Shown: positions 41,490 to 49,656 of the stretch, one piece after another | How positions within the stretch are numbered: position 1 is the first letter of the stretch | Layout of the letters: every line of letters starts with the position of its first letter | Origin: Streptomyces sp. NBC_01241 | GTDB taxonomy: Bacteria; Actinomycetota; Actinomycetes; Streptomycetales; Streptomycetaceae | Assembly: GCF_041435435.1 (NCBI RefSeq) | Contig: NZ_CP108494.1 | Span: forward strand, 6,544,501-6,608,500 | Direction of reading: 5' to 3' | DNA: 64,000 nt | Program-made: the position numbers and the translations under genes | The notes under the pieces: model-generated | Seen by the model: only the letters and a program-made list of their open reading frames with translations | Told to the model about the DNA's origin: nothing | Databases searched by the model: none

Positions 41490-41514
41490 ATCCCCGGTTA
41501 CCGAAACCGGGGAT
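41490..41514 (+). promoter_or_regulatory. Directional palindrome, candidate operator or promoter element
   Basis: Perfect arms ATCCCCGGTT and AACCGGGGAT around ACCGA, extended by one more matched A/T pair on each side, then TCTGCGGACTCTTGTTAT. It lies 86 nt upstream of the GTG of the secreted SH3-like protein in a gene-free gap. It is the same motif as at 15449 and 37511. Confidence 0.7.
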
Positions 41515-41600
41515 TCTGCGGACTCTTGTTATCAGCCCGTACGGCATCCGCCTGGGGCTATTTCCGCATTCCCTCTCCATCGCCAGTTAGGACAAACTCC

Positions 41601-41948
41601 GTGCGTATTACTCGCGTTGCCGCTGCCGCAGCGGTCTGTGCGGCACTCGCGCTGCCCGCCGTCACCGCTACGGCCGCCAACGCCGCAGCTCCGGGCGCCG
41701 TCGCTGCCTCCGCCTCGTGCCATAAGGCAGACCCGTACAAGGTGCACGGGACCAGCGCGGTCACCATCCGCTCGAAGGCGTCGTCGAAGTCGACCGCCGC
41801 CGGAGTCCTCTACCGGACCCACAAGTTCACCATCCACAAGAAGACCAAGACCGGCTCGTGGGTCTACGTCACGGACAAGAAGACCGGCGTAACGGGCTGG
41901 GTGTCCGGCACGTACGTCTACCGGGCCGTCTACATGTGCCTGGACTAA
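41601..41948 (+). CDS. Secreted SH3-like domain protein
   Basis: 115 residues from GTG 41601 (TTAGGA upstream). Signal peptide VAAAAAVCAALALPAVTATAANA, then a bacterial SH3-type fold: YKVHGTSAVTIRSKASSKSTAAGVLYRTHKFTIHKK...WVYVTDKKTGVTGWVSGTYV. The pair CHK...YMCLD could form a disulfide. Such domains bind peptidoglycan or proteins on the cell surface. Confidence 0.82.
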   Translation: MRITRVAAAAAVCAALALPAVTATAANAAAPGAVAASASCHKADPYKVHGTSAVTIRSKASSKSTAAGVLYRTHKFTIHKKTKTGSWVYVTDKKTGVTGWVSGTYVYRAVYMCLD

Positions 41949-42009
41949 CCAGCCGTGCCCCAATTTCCCATTCCTGCACCGGAATCCTCGAAATGAAGGG
42001 AGCCACGCT

Positions 42010-42468
42010 GTGCCCGACACCAGCGAAGACGTGATGAGCGTCCTCACCGAGCGCATCGAGGACCGATTCCAGATGCCGCTCGCCGACCTGCGCCGGGCGG
42101 TTGAGGCGGCACCGCAGGCCAACCCCGAGGCCACCACCCTCGTGCACTGGCACGGCCTGCTCACCGAAACGCAGCGGGCACTCGACACCGCGGAAGACGC
42201 GCTCGTCGAGGCGCTGGGCACCCAGCCGGCCGACGTACTCGACGATCCCGTCATGGAGTTGGCCCACCAGGTCAACTCCGCTGTCGCCTCCCGCGACGGC
42301 CGCGCCATGGTCGTGAACTACCTCCTCGACCCCAACGCACCCGGTAAGCGAGGCCCCGGCACGTGGCGCGGCGCGTCCCCCGCAGCCCGCCGTGCTCCGG
42401 CCCTGCCCACCTCCCCGCCCACGCTGCCCAGCGCGCGGAACACGACAGCGCGAGGGGCAGCACGGTGA
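42010..42468 (+). CDS. Small helical accessory protein
   Basis: 152 residues from GTG 42010 (AAGGGAG upstream). Opening ERIEDRFQMPLADLRRAVEAAP is echoed in the 42906 product (QRIESLYGQPLAELEALADVP), so these are paralogues. Two further helices and a Pro/Arg tail follow. First of three short genes in a row with overlapping ends. Confidence 0.65.
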   Translation: MPDTSEDVMSVLTERIEDRFQMPLADLRRAVEAAPQANPEATTLVHWHGLLTETQRALDTAEDALVEALGTQPADVLDDPVMELAHQVNSAVASRDGRAMVVNYLLDPNAPGKRGPGTWRGASPAARRAPALPTSPPTLPSARNTTARGAAR

Positions 42469-42893
42469 GCGTCATCGACAAATCGACCAGCCGCGATGCG
42501 GCACTGCAGGAAGCGTTCGGCGCCGAAGTAGACGCGCTGTACGCGCAGTCAGCCTGCGGTGAGGCGAATGCCGCACTCCAGCGCGCACTGGAGCTGCGGA
42601 GCTTCCTCGCCGTCGCCGAGGAGCATCTGGAGCGGGTGCACAACATCGCCGAGTCCGACTGCCAGATGGGCGAGCTGTCTAGCGACGACTTGCACCGTCA
42701 CGACCAGTGGATTGAGGCCGCTGAGGCTAATTGCGACCTCTACGGATTCGCCCTCGACGAGCTGCTCCTCACCATGCCGCCGCCGAGCCACCCGAACGTT
42801 CCGCGTGCCGGGCTGGGACCCAAGGTCACTGCCACAGCGCCGCCCGCCCAGGCCGGAGCCCGAGCCGGGGCGGTGCGGGCCCGACGCCCCTGA
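42465..42893 (+). CDS. Small helical accessory protein
   Basis: 142 residues from GTG 42465 (GTGA overlap). Helical (ALQRALELRSFLAVAEEHLERVHNIAESD, DQWIEAAEANCDLYGFALDELLLTM) with a Pro/Ala/Arg tail. It shares the general plan of its two neighbours. Function unknown. Confidence 0.62.
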   Translation: MSVIDKSTSRDAALQEAFGAEVDALYAQSACGEANAALQRALELRSFLAVAEEHLERVHNIAESDCQMGELSSDDLHRHDQWIEAAEANCDLYGFALDELLLTMPPPSHPNVPRAGLGPKVTATAPPAQAGARAGAVRARRP

Positions 42894-42905
42894 AAGCCAC
42901 ACCGA

Positions 42906-43325
42906 TTGCCCCAGCCAGACGACCCCGCCCACGCCGTTTCCCAGATCATCGCCCAGCGCATCGAGTCGCTGTACGGACAGCCGCTCGCTGAACTCGAAGC
43001 ACTCGCCGACGTCCCCGCGAGCACCCTGCTCGCCGCTCTGACCGGCAACCACAGCGCCCTGGCCTTCGCCGAACGCAACATCGCCTTCCAGCTGGAACGC
43101 CTGCGCGAACTCACCGCCCCCGACAGGGAGATCGGCCGGTTCGACGCCGGCCACATCCTCGACTGCGCCCGCCGCATCGCGGAGTCCGTCGCCACCCGCG
43201 ACGCCTACGCCAAGAGCACCGGCGCGGTCCTGGGCGGCCTGCGCCGCGCCACGGCCCCGGACACCCAACCCCCGGCTCCGCCCGTGCCCGCGGTCCCGAC
43301 GGCCGCCGCCTCCCGCACCCGCTGA
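42906..43325 (+). CDS. Small helical accessory protein
   Basis: 139 residues from TTG 42906 (GAAAG upstream). SQIIAQRIESLYGQPLAELEALADVPASTLLAALTGNHSALAFAERNIAFQLERLRELT is paralogous to the 42010 product. It sits directly before the tandem winged-helix regulator gene. Function unknown. Confidence 0.65.
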   Translation: MPQPDDPAHAVSQIIAQRIESLYGQPLAELEALADVPASTLLAALTGNHSALAFAERNIAFQLERLRELTAPDREIGRFDAGHILDCARRIAESVATRDAYAKSTGAVLGGLRRATAPDTQPPAPPVPAVPTAAASRTR

Positions 43326-43355
43326 TCCACTCGTACCGCTTGAGGAGCCCCTTCC

Positions 43356-44249
43356 TTGGCCACCACCGCGCCGCCCCCCTCCGCATCGCACGACCTCTCC
43401 GGCGTCACCAAGACCCTGGATCTCCTCGCCCCGCGCTGGAGCGTGTGGGTGCTGATGACCCTCTCCTCGCAAACGCTGCGCTACGCCGAGATCAAGCCCC
43501 GGCTCCCGTGGCTCGCGGACGGCCAGCTCCATCCCCGGCTGCGCCACCTCACCAGCGCCGGCGTGGTCGAGCGCACGGAGTACGCCCCGCGCCACGTCAC
43601 CTACGGCCTCGCCAGTCGCGGCGCTGCGCTGATGCCGGTCCTCGCCACGATCGCGTCCTGGGGCGACACGTATCTGGAGAAGGGCCTGGTCTCCAACAAG
43701 ACCACCGGTGAGATGGAGCCCGAGCGGGTCCCGCCGGCCCAGAACATCGACGATGCGCTCGCCCTGATCGCGCCGCGGCACGCCACCCCGATCCTGTGGT
43801 CCCTGCAGGCCCGGGGCAGCGCGACCGCCAAGACTCTGGCCACCGAAGCCATGCCCGGCTACGGGCTGACCGCCGTCTACAAGCCGTTGGAGCGCCTGGC
43901 CGCCGACGGCCTCATCACGGCCAGCGGCTCCGGCGATTACCAGCTGTCCGCCAGCGGCCGGGAACTTTCCCCCGTCTTCCAGGCGATCTCCGCCTGGGCC
44001 GCCGGCCCGCCCGCCGAGACCGATGCCCGTCGGCCTCGGGGGCAGGGCCTGGCCCCGTCGCAGAACCGTTCCGGCCCCTGGGCGACCACCCCGTCGCGGC
44101 GTCCGACACCTGCAGCTACCGCAGTACGGTCCGTCAGCCCCGCCCTGACCACCACGGCCCCGGACAGCCCGGCGTGGAAGACGGGCGACCTCTTCTCCCA
44201 CCAGATACCCGCCCGTCCGGTCTCCCCGACAGGAGGCCCGCGCCGATGA
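43356..44249 (+). CDS. Tandem HxlR-type winged-helix protein
   Basis: 297 residues from TTG 43356. The first winged-helix unit reads TLDLLAPRWSVWVLMTLSSQTLRYAEIKPRLPWLADGQLHPRLRHLTSAGVVERTEY. The second, about 125 residues later, reads ALALIAPRHATPILWSLQARGSATAKTLATEA, then LERLAADGLI. HxlR proteins normally carry one unit and dimerise, so two in one chain suggest a built-in dimer that represses or activates the following operon. It overlaps the next gene by 4 nt. Confidence 0.82.
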   Translation: MATTAPPPSASHDLSGVTKTLDLLAPRWSVWVLMTLSSQTLRYAEIKPRLPWLADGQLHPRLRHLTSAGVVERTEYAPRHVTYGLASRGAALMPVLATIASWGDTYLEKGLVSNKTTGEMEPERVPPAQNIDDALALIAPRHATPILWSLQARGSATAKTLATEAMPGYGLTAVYKPLERLAADGLITASGSGDYQLSASGRELSPVFQAISAWAAGPPAETDARRPRGQGLAPSQNRSGPWATTPSRRPTPAATAVRSVSPALTTTAPDSPAWKTGDLFSHQIPARPVSPTGGPRR

Positions 44250-44761
44250 CCCGCGCCCTGCCCGACAGCCTCCTGCACGAACGCCGCGCCATTCGGACCC
44301 TCACCCTGCCGGGCCTGATACGCCTGATCACCGAGATCGACGACAACGGTCCCATCAGCCACCGGCGCGGCAGCCTGCAAGGTGCCTTCGGCGACCTCAC
44401 TCCCGGGCAACTGCGCCACGCCATCGACACCGCCCGCGCCCTCCACCTGGTCCACTCCGACGAAACGACCCCCGACCGCTACCGGCTCACCGAGAGCGGC
44501 GAGGCCCTCGCCGAGGTTTACGACACCGCGGCCCGCTGGGCCCGCGCCCGCCATTTCCCCGCCGTCACCGTCGACTTCGTCACCCGGGTTCAGCACACCC
44601 TCCAGCTGCCCAGCCGCGACCAGCACCCGAGCGGGCCGACGCCGGAGCCATCGGCACCTCGTAACGCCCTGACCGACTGGCTGCAGTCCAACCCCCGCGC
44701 CCTGCACCACGCCGACGCCCGCTCCTCTCAGGAGCCGGCGGAAGGCGGGCGCGCTGCGTGA
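44246..44761 (+). CDS. Winged-helix protein
   Basis: 171 residues from ATG 44246. Residues 10-95 (LTLPGLIRLITEIDDNGPISHRRGSLQGAFGDLTPGQLRHAIDTARALHLVHSDETTPDRYRLTESGEALAEVYD) form a single winged-helix domain related to the HxlR unit of the upstream gene. The C-terminal 60 residues are unstructured. GTGA overlap with the MFS gene suggests it regulates or is made together with the exporter. Confidence 0.75.
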   Translation: MTRALPDSLLHERRAIRTLTLPGLIRLITEIDDNGPISHRRGSLQGAFGDLTPGQLRHAIDTARALHLVHSDETTPDRYRLTESGEALAEVYDTAARWARARHFPAVTVDFVTRVQHTLQLPSRDQHPSGPTPEPSAPRNALTDWLQSNPRALHHADARSSQEPAEGGRAA

Positions 44762-45999
44762 GAACCCGTGTCGGACCGCGGCATGCCCGCCGCCCGGTCC
44801 CCACCCTGCTGCGCGGCATCTACCTGCCCCGCAGCATGGACGCCGGCGCGTTCGCCATGACCACGTACGGCATCCCCCTGCTGGTGCTCGCCACCACCAA
44901 CTCCGCCGCACTGACCGGTCTTGCGTTCGCGCTGGAGTGGATCCCGCGCCTCGGCGCTTTCGCTCTCGCCGGGGCGATGACCGACCGCTACGGCACCACC
45001 CGCGTCTTCCGCCTCGCCTCCGGGACACGAGCAGCCGTCGTCCTGGCCGCCGCGCTGGCTCTGCCCGAACTGCAGGGCGGTCTCAGCACCACCATCACGG
45101 TCATGGCACTCGCCGCTCTGACCGGCGTGCTCACAGAGTTCTCCTACATCGCCGCCGAAACCGCGGGCGGCGTGGCCAGCCGGGCGGCCGGCGAGCGTGC
45201 CCACCGCGTGCAGTCCGTACTGCTCGGCATCGACCAGGTCGGCACCCTGGCCGGCCCCGCACTCGCCGGCCTGCTCCTGGAGCAGGCCGGGGCATCCGGG
45301 ATGCTGACCACGATCGCCGCCTTCTCCCTCCTCGCCTGCGCGTTCGCCCCCCGTCAACCCGCCCAGCAGCGCACCACCGCTCCGGAGCCCATCCTCAAGG
45401 GGCTCCACACCGGCTGGACCACGCTCAAGTCGCTCCCCGCGCTGGCCTGGCTGATCACCGGGCTGACCCTGTCGAACTTGGCGGTCGGCCTCCTCCAGGC
45501 CGCGGCCCCGGTGATCGTGGTCAAACAGCTCGGACACTCCAGCGCGGACGTGGGTGTGATCTGGTCCGTTGCCGCCGCAGCAACACTGGTCACGGTCGCC
45601 GTCTGCCGACGCGCCATCGACCGGTGGGGCCTATGGCCGGTCGGTGCCCTCTCCGCCTCCATCGCGGCCAGTGCCTGCCTGGCCGTCTCACTGACCCACA
45701 CCTACACCGCGTACCTCGTGCTGATCGCGGTGCTCATGGCCAGCGAGGGCGGCATGACCGTCGTACTGCGCACCCTGCGCTCCCACCTCATCCCGGCCGA
45801 GGTGTTCGGCAGCACCCTCTCGTTGACGATCCTCGTCCTCCTGCTGCCCTTTCCGGTGGCCGGCATCCTCATTGCCGCTGTGCCGCCCACCCTGCTCGGC
45901 CACGTGATCACCGGCTGCGCCGTTCTGCAGGCCCTGGGCCTGTTCATCGCCTTCGCGCGTCTGCGCACCCTTCCCGGCCTGCGCACCTCCCTCGCCTGA
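44758..45999 (+). CDS. MFS exporter
   Basis: 413 residues from GTG 44758, overlapping the upstream stop. About 12 membrane segments with the loop motif AGAMTDRYGTTRVFRLASG after helix 2. Major-facilitator exporter of small molecules. The operon order (two winged-helix proteins, exporter, small protein, ATP-grasp ligase) suggests it exports the ligase product or a related compound. Confidence 0.87.
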   Translation: MRTRVGPRHARRPVPTLLRGIYLPRSMDAGAFAMTTYGIPLLVLATTNSAALTGLAFALEWIPRLGAFALAGAMTDRYGTTRVFRLASGTRAAVVLAAALALPELQGGLSTTITVMALAALTGVLTEFSYIAAETAGGVASRAAGERAHRVQSVLLGIDQVGTLAGPALAGLLLEQAGASGMLTTIAAFSLLACAFAPRQPAQQRTTAPEPILKGLHTGWTTLKSLPALAWLITGLTLSNLAVGLLQAAAPVIVVKQLGHSSADVGVIWSVAAAATLVTVAVCRRAIDRWGLWPVGALSASIAASACLAVSLTHTYTAYLVLIAVLMASEGGMTVVLRTLRSHLIPAEVFGSTLSLTILVLLLPFPVAGILIAAVPPTLLGHVITGCAVLQALGLFIAFARLRTLPGLRTSLA

Positions 46000-46039
46000 C
46001 CTGCCGGCCGCCCCACCGTTCACCTTGGAGATTCATCCG

Positions 46040-46378
46040 ATGCCCACGACCGACGCCACGGCGACCCAGACCGTACTGCCGGTGTTTCGTCCCTCGCTTC
46101 GCGCCGGCTCCCGGCCCACGCTCACCGACCAGTTCCTGGCCTTCGACTGCGAGCACCCCTACGTCTACCGGGCCCTGGAGCGGCTGACCGCCGAGCGGAT
46201 AGCCGCCGGCGCCACCCGCATCGGGCTCAAGGGCCTCTTCGAAGAACTGCGGTGGCGGCTGCCCCAGGGCGTGCGCGGCCTCAACAACAACTACACCGCG
46301 TTCTACGCCCGCAAGTTGATCGAGGACCACCCCCACTGGGCTCCCGCCTTCGAGCTGCGCCGCCGCCGCACCCCCTGA
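46040..46378 (+). CDS. Small protein, phage/plasmid type
   Basis: 112 residues from ATG 46040 (GGAG 9 nt upstream). The stretch DQFLAFDCEHPYVYRALERLTAERIAAGATRIGLKGLFEELRWRLPQ...LNNNYTAFYARKLIEDHPHWAPAFELRRRR matches a class of short phage and plasmid proteins with unknown function; the LRW and LNNNY.A.YAR parts are the recognisable features. It is probably DNA-related. Confidence 0.68.
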   Translation: MPTTDATATQTVLPVFRPSLRAGSRPTLTDQFLAFDCEHPYVYRALERLTAERIAAGATRIGLKGLFEELRWRLPQGVRGLNNNYTAFYARKLIEDHPHWAPAFELRRRRTP

Positions 46379-46430
46379 ACCCCAGCGCGCCCTCTCAACT
46401 ACGCCTCAGACCAACCACCTTGGAGTGCCC

Positions 46431-47654
46431 TTGCCCTCTCGCACCATCCTCGTCACGACGACCTCCGGTCCGGAGGCGCAGGCATACCGCGGCTACTGTC
46501 TCGAAAGCGTCGCCGCCTCCTACGACATCGTGCTGATCACCCCCGGCGAGCCCACGTGGGAAAAGGAATTCATCAGCGACTTCGAGATCGCCGACCCCGA
46601 CGACGCCCAGGCGCTCACCCAGGCCGGCCGGGCCCTGGCCGACCGCCACCAGCTGGCCGGCGTGGCGACGTGGACCGAGTGGTACCTCACCCAGACCGCC
46701 CGCCTCGCACGCCGGCTCGGCCTGCCCACGAACAGCCCGGAGGTGATGGAGGCGGCCCGCAACAAGGCCACCGCCCGCACCTTGTTCGCCCGTCACGGGG
46801 TCCCCTCGGCCTCCTCCATGACCGCACGCACACTGCTGGAGGCAGCGCTTGCCGCCGAGACCATCGGCTACCCCATCGTCCTCAAGCCCGCTGCCCGCGC
46901 CGCCAGCATCGGCGTCATCCGCGTGAACCGTGCGGAGGAACTGCCCGCCGGCTTCGAGTTCGCCTCGGCGGGAGCGCGCGAGGGAATCGAAAGCACCCAC
47001 GTCCTGGTGGAGGAATTCCTCGACGGTCCGGAAGTGAGCGTCGAGTGTGTTACCTACCGCGGCCACACCACCGCGGTCGCCGTCACCCGCAAGACCCTTG
47101 GCGACCCGCCGTTCTTCGAAGAGGTCGCCCACTGCGTCGACGCGGCCGACCCACTGCTCGCCCAGGTCGCCCCCGTCGCCGCGGCAGCGGTCAAGGCGCT
47201 CGGCATCACCGACGGCGTCCAGCACGTCGAGATGCGCCTGGTGGACGGGCGCCCGCGCCTGGTCGAGGTCAACGCCCGCCTGGGCGGCGACATGATCGGC
47301 CACCTGGTGAGCCTGGCCACCGGCGTCGACCTGCCCCGCGCCGCCGCTGACGTGGCCTGCGGACTGGCTCCCGACCTCACTTCGACACGCAGTGGGGCGG
47401 CGGCGATCCGACTGGTCTACCCCGCCTACTCCGGCACCCTCACCGAGCGCCGCCTCGACGACGACTTCCCCTGGCTCGAGCGCATCAGCTTCCAGCGGGA
47501 AGTCGGCGACCGCCTCGTCCTGCCGCAGGACGGCGGCGACATGTTCACCGCCCGCATCGGCTACCTGATCACCACCGGCGCCAGCGCCGCAGACGCGCAA
47601 GCCCGCTCCACCGAGGCGTACCGGCACCTGGCCGTTCAGGTCACCCCCGCCTAG
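46431..47654 (+). CDS. ATP-grasp carboxylate-amine ligase
   Basis: 407 residues from TTG 46431 (GGAG 5 nt upstream; GTG 46425 is possible). An N-terminal alpha/beta domain is followed by the ATP-grasp fold with YPIVLKPAARAASIGVIRV, VLVEEFLDGPEVSVECV and the metal-binding VEMRLVDGRPRLVEVNARLGGDMIGHL. Enzymes of this type join an amino acid or peptide carboxylate to an amine through an acyl-phosphate, as in dipeptide or D-Ala ligases. The substrate is unknown. It is the last gene of the regulator-exporter-ligase cluster. Confidence 0.88.
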   Translation: MPSRTILVTTTSGPEAQAYRGYCLESVAASYDIVLITPGEPTWEKEFISDFEIADPDDAQALTQAGRALADRHQLAGVATWTEWYLTQTARLARRLGLPTNSPEVMEAARNKATARTLFARHGVPSASSMTARTLLEAALAAETIGYPIVLKPAARAASIGVIRVNRAEELPAGFEFASAGAREGIESTHVLVEEFLDGPEVSVECVTYRGHTTAVAVTRKTLGDPPFFEEVAHCVDAADPLLAQVAPVAAAAVKALGITDGVQHVEMRLVDGRPRLVEVNARLGGDMIGHLVSLATGVDLPRAAADVACGLAPDLTSTRSGAAAIRLVYPAYSGTLTERRLDDDFPWLERISFQREVGDRLVLPQDGGDMFTARIGYLITTGASAADAQARSTEAYRHLAVQVTPA

Positions 47655-47693
47655 AGCCTCCCCGCGCCCGCCCCGAACCTCCCGGATGTCCAA

Positions 47694-48572
47694 TTGACCG
47701 ATCCCGACCTCGACATCGACGGCGATGTCTACGTCTTCCCCCGCTACCTGGCCGGCACCACCGGCATCGGCGACCCCGCCCTTGAGCCCTTGATGCAGCT
47801 CGGCTGGGAGCTGACCCACGACGACCTCGGCAACGCTTACCTCAACGCCCCTGACCACAAGGTCCGTCTCGGCTTCCTGCCCGAGGGCGACGACGACGGA
47901 CTGTGGCGGATCAACGCCTATGTGGATCGCTTCGGGCCGCCCGCCTGGGGCGTCAGCTTCAACGACAGCTGCCCCACCGAGTTCGTCACCGCCTTCACCA
48001 CGGCCCTGGCCCAGGCATACCAGGACGGGACCGAGCACTATCTCGCCCGGCCCGATCCCACGGATCCCGAACTCGCAGCCTTCGACGCGGTCGCCCCTCT
48101 GATCAACCGCGGCTGGCAGATCCAGCATCCACGGTGGGGTGTGATGGAACTGCAGACCCCGGACGGGATGGCCGGCCTGGAATACGCCACCGGCCGGCTC
48201 GACGCGGAGAGGGAACTCACCACGCTGGAGGCCCGCTGGTACATGTGGGGCGGCCCGAAGAACGGATACGCCCGCTGGTACGCCACCGCGTCCACCAACA
48301 CCCCGACCCCGCTGGTGAAGGCCATCACCCAGAGCGTGTCCGACCCCGCGCCGCTGCCGCGCTGGAAGGATTTCCTGTCGCGCGGACTGCGTGATCACGC
48401 CCAGCTCGTGCCCGTCACACCGCCGCCGCCCCAGGTGCCCACACCTCTCGACGTCCACCGCACCGCGCCGAGACGGCGTCCCGCGCTGACCACGCGCAGC
48501 GTCCCGCGCTGGAGCACGACGACGACTCCTTCGGCGATTTTGCCCGCGCGTCCCTCCAGCCCGCGCCGCTGA
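47694..48572 (+). CDS. DUF317 protein
   Basis: 292 residues from TTG 47694. FPRYLAGTTGIGDPALEPLMQLGWELTHDDLGNAYLNAPDHKVRLGFLPEG, then WGVSFNDSCPTEFVTAFTTAL and a second half with PLINRGWQI...GYARWYATASTNTPTPLVKAITQSVSDP. A 60-residue basic tail. A plus-strand member of the family otherwise concentrated on the minus strand. Confidence 0.87.
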   Translation: MTDPDLDIDGDVYVFPRYLAGTTGIGDPALEPLMQLGWELTHDDLGNAYLNAPDHKVRLGFLPEGDDDGLWRINAYVDRFGPPAWGVSFNDSCPTEFVTAFTTALAQAYQDGTEHYLARPDPTDPELAAFDAVAPLINRGWQIQHPRWGVMELQTPDGMAGLEYATGRLDAERELTTLEARWYMWGGPKNGYARWYATASTNTPTPLVKAITQSVSDPAPLPRWKDFLSRGLRDHAQLVPVTPPPPQVPTPLDVHRTAPRRRPALTTRSVPRWSTTTTPSAILPARPSSPRR

Positions 48573-48605
48573 CCTGCCAGATCGCCCCTTTGCCTGTGAG
48601 GTCAT

Positions 48606-49082
48606 GTGCCCCTTCACGCACAGCAGTTCTTCGATGACGTCCTCGAAATGTCCTTCTACCAGTACGCCATCGTGGGCGACGCCCTGTACGCAGCCCCGCA
48701 GCCGAACTCGGTGCTGCGGCTGCGGATCGACTTCGCCCCGGCCATCCGCCATGGCGAGTACGACGGACTGCGCCTACGCGTCTTTCACCCCGAGCAGAGT
48801 GTCCTCGACACCGCGATCCTTCGCTTCGCCGACCACGGCACCTTCGAACGCCGCGACACCGTCCGTGACCTCGTGGCCGGCCGCGACGGATACGCCGTCA
48901 TCCGTGACTGGCACGCCAACAGCAGCCAGCCGCCGTGGCACGGCGCGGACGGCACGGGGCTGCGCACCGCGATCGAGCAGTACGCCCGCTTCTGGTTCCC
49001 GCAGCCTGCCGTGTCCCGACCGCCAGCCCGACCGGTCGCCCAGCCCACACCCACCACCGGGTTTTCGCCCCGCAGCCGCTGA
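48606..49082 (+). CDS. Hypothetical protein
   Basis: 158 residues from GTG 48606. Beta-rich N-terminal part (YQYAIVGDALYAAPQPNSVLRLRIDFAPAIRHGEYDGLRLRVFHPEQSVLDTAILRF) and AIEQYARFWF, then a Pro-rich tail. It follows a DUF317 gene and overlaps the next gene if that starts at CTG. Function unknown. Confidence 0.62.
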   Translation: MPLHAQQFFDDVLEMSFYQYAIVGDALYAAPQPNSVLRLRIDFAPAIRHGEYDGLRLRVFHPEQSVLDTAILRFADHGTFERRDTVRDLVAGRDGYAVIRDWHANSSQPPWHGADGTGLRTAIEQYARFWFPQPAVSRPPARPVAQPTPTTGFSPRSR

Positions 49083-49606
49083 CCACCCACCTCGCCACGG
49101 AGTTCCCGATATCCCCGCCTCGATGGTTCCCCTCGCACCGACAGCCACTGCCGCCGGCCACCGCGGTCTCCGGCCCGCCTCCGCCGTCGGGCCCGAACGG
49201 ATTCTGGATCACCGACCCTGAGTTCCGTGACCGGCTGCATAGCGCGACGCTGACCCTCTTCGACATCGTCGAGGACTGTCTGAATGATGACGACGTCTCG
49301 CTTACCGAAGTCCTCGGCGGTGCCCGCGACCACGTCGAGCACATGCTCGGTGTCCCCAGTACCTACGGCGTTCTGGTCGAAGCCGAGGCCGCAGCGCAGA
49401 TCGTGCAGGCCGCTGGCCTCGACGCCGGCTCACCCTTCGGTCTGGCCATAGCCCAGGGTCTGTCCGGCATCGAGCAGCTGCCCGTGCAGCAGCAACAGCA
49501 GCTCGTCCGTGCCGCAGCCCGCAGATACGCGATCACTGTGCCTTCCCGTTCGCCGGCCTCCCCGGCAACAACACCTCCGCGTCCGGCGCCTGGCCGCTCC
49601 CGCTGA
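49079..49606 (+). CDS. Helical protein, CTG or ATA start likely
   Basis: Good coding sequence runs from the stop of the previous gene: FWITDPEFRDRLHSATLTLFDIVEDCLNDDDVSLTEVLGGARDHVEHMLGVP and on. No ATG, GTG or TTG stands at its natural beginning. CTG 49079 overlaps the previous stop as CTGA and gives (M)TTHLATEFP; an ATA nearby (49109) follows GGAG by 6 nt and is an alternative. About 175 residues from CTG. Function unknown. Confidence 0.6.
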   Translation: MTTHLATEFPISPPRWFPSHRQPLPPATAVSGPPPPSGPNGFWITDPEFRDRLHSATLTLFDIVEDCLNDDDVSLTEVLGGARDHVEHMLGVPSTYGVLVEAEAAAQIVQAAGLDAGSPFGLAIAQGLSGIEQLPVQQQQQLVRAAARRYAITVPSRSPASPATTPPRPAPGRSR

Positions 49607-49656
49607 ATCACCACCCTGCTCCATCAACCGCACGTGTTCCCTTGGAGAGTCCCTAC

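Noticed and set aside
46395..48752. 785-residue minus-strand open frame
   Set aside because: It is antisense to the ATP-grasp and DUF317 genes, which have clear motifs; no domain is visible in it.
49079..49606. Longer frame beginning at GTG 48935 for this gene
   Set aside because: The extra codons read the preceding gene out of frame (Arg-rich) and have no binding site; initiation at the CTGA overlap or the nearby ATA fits better.
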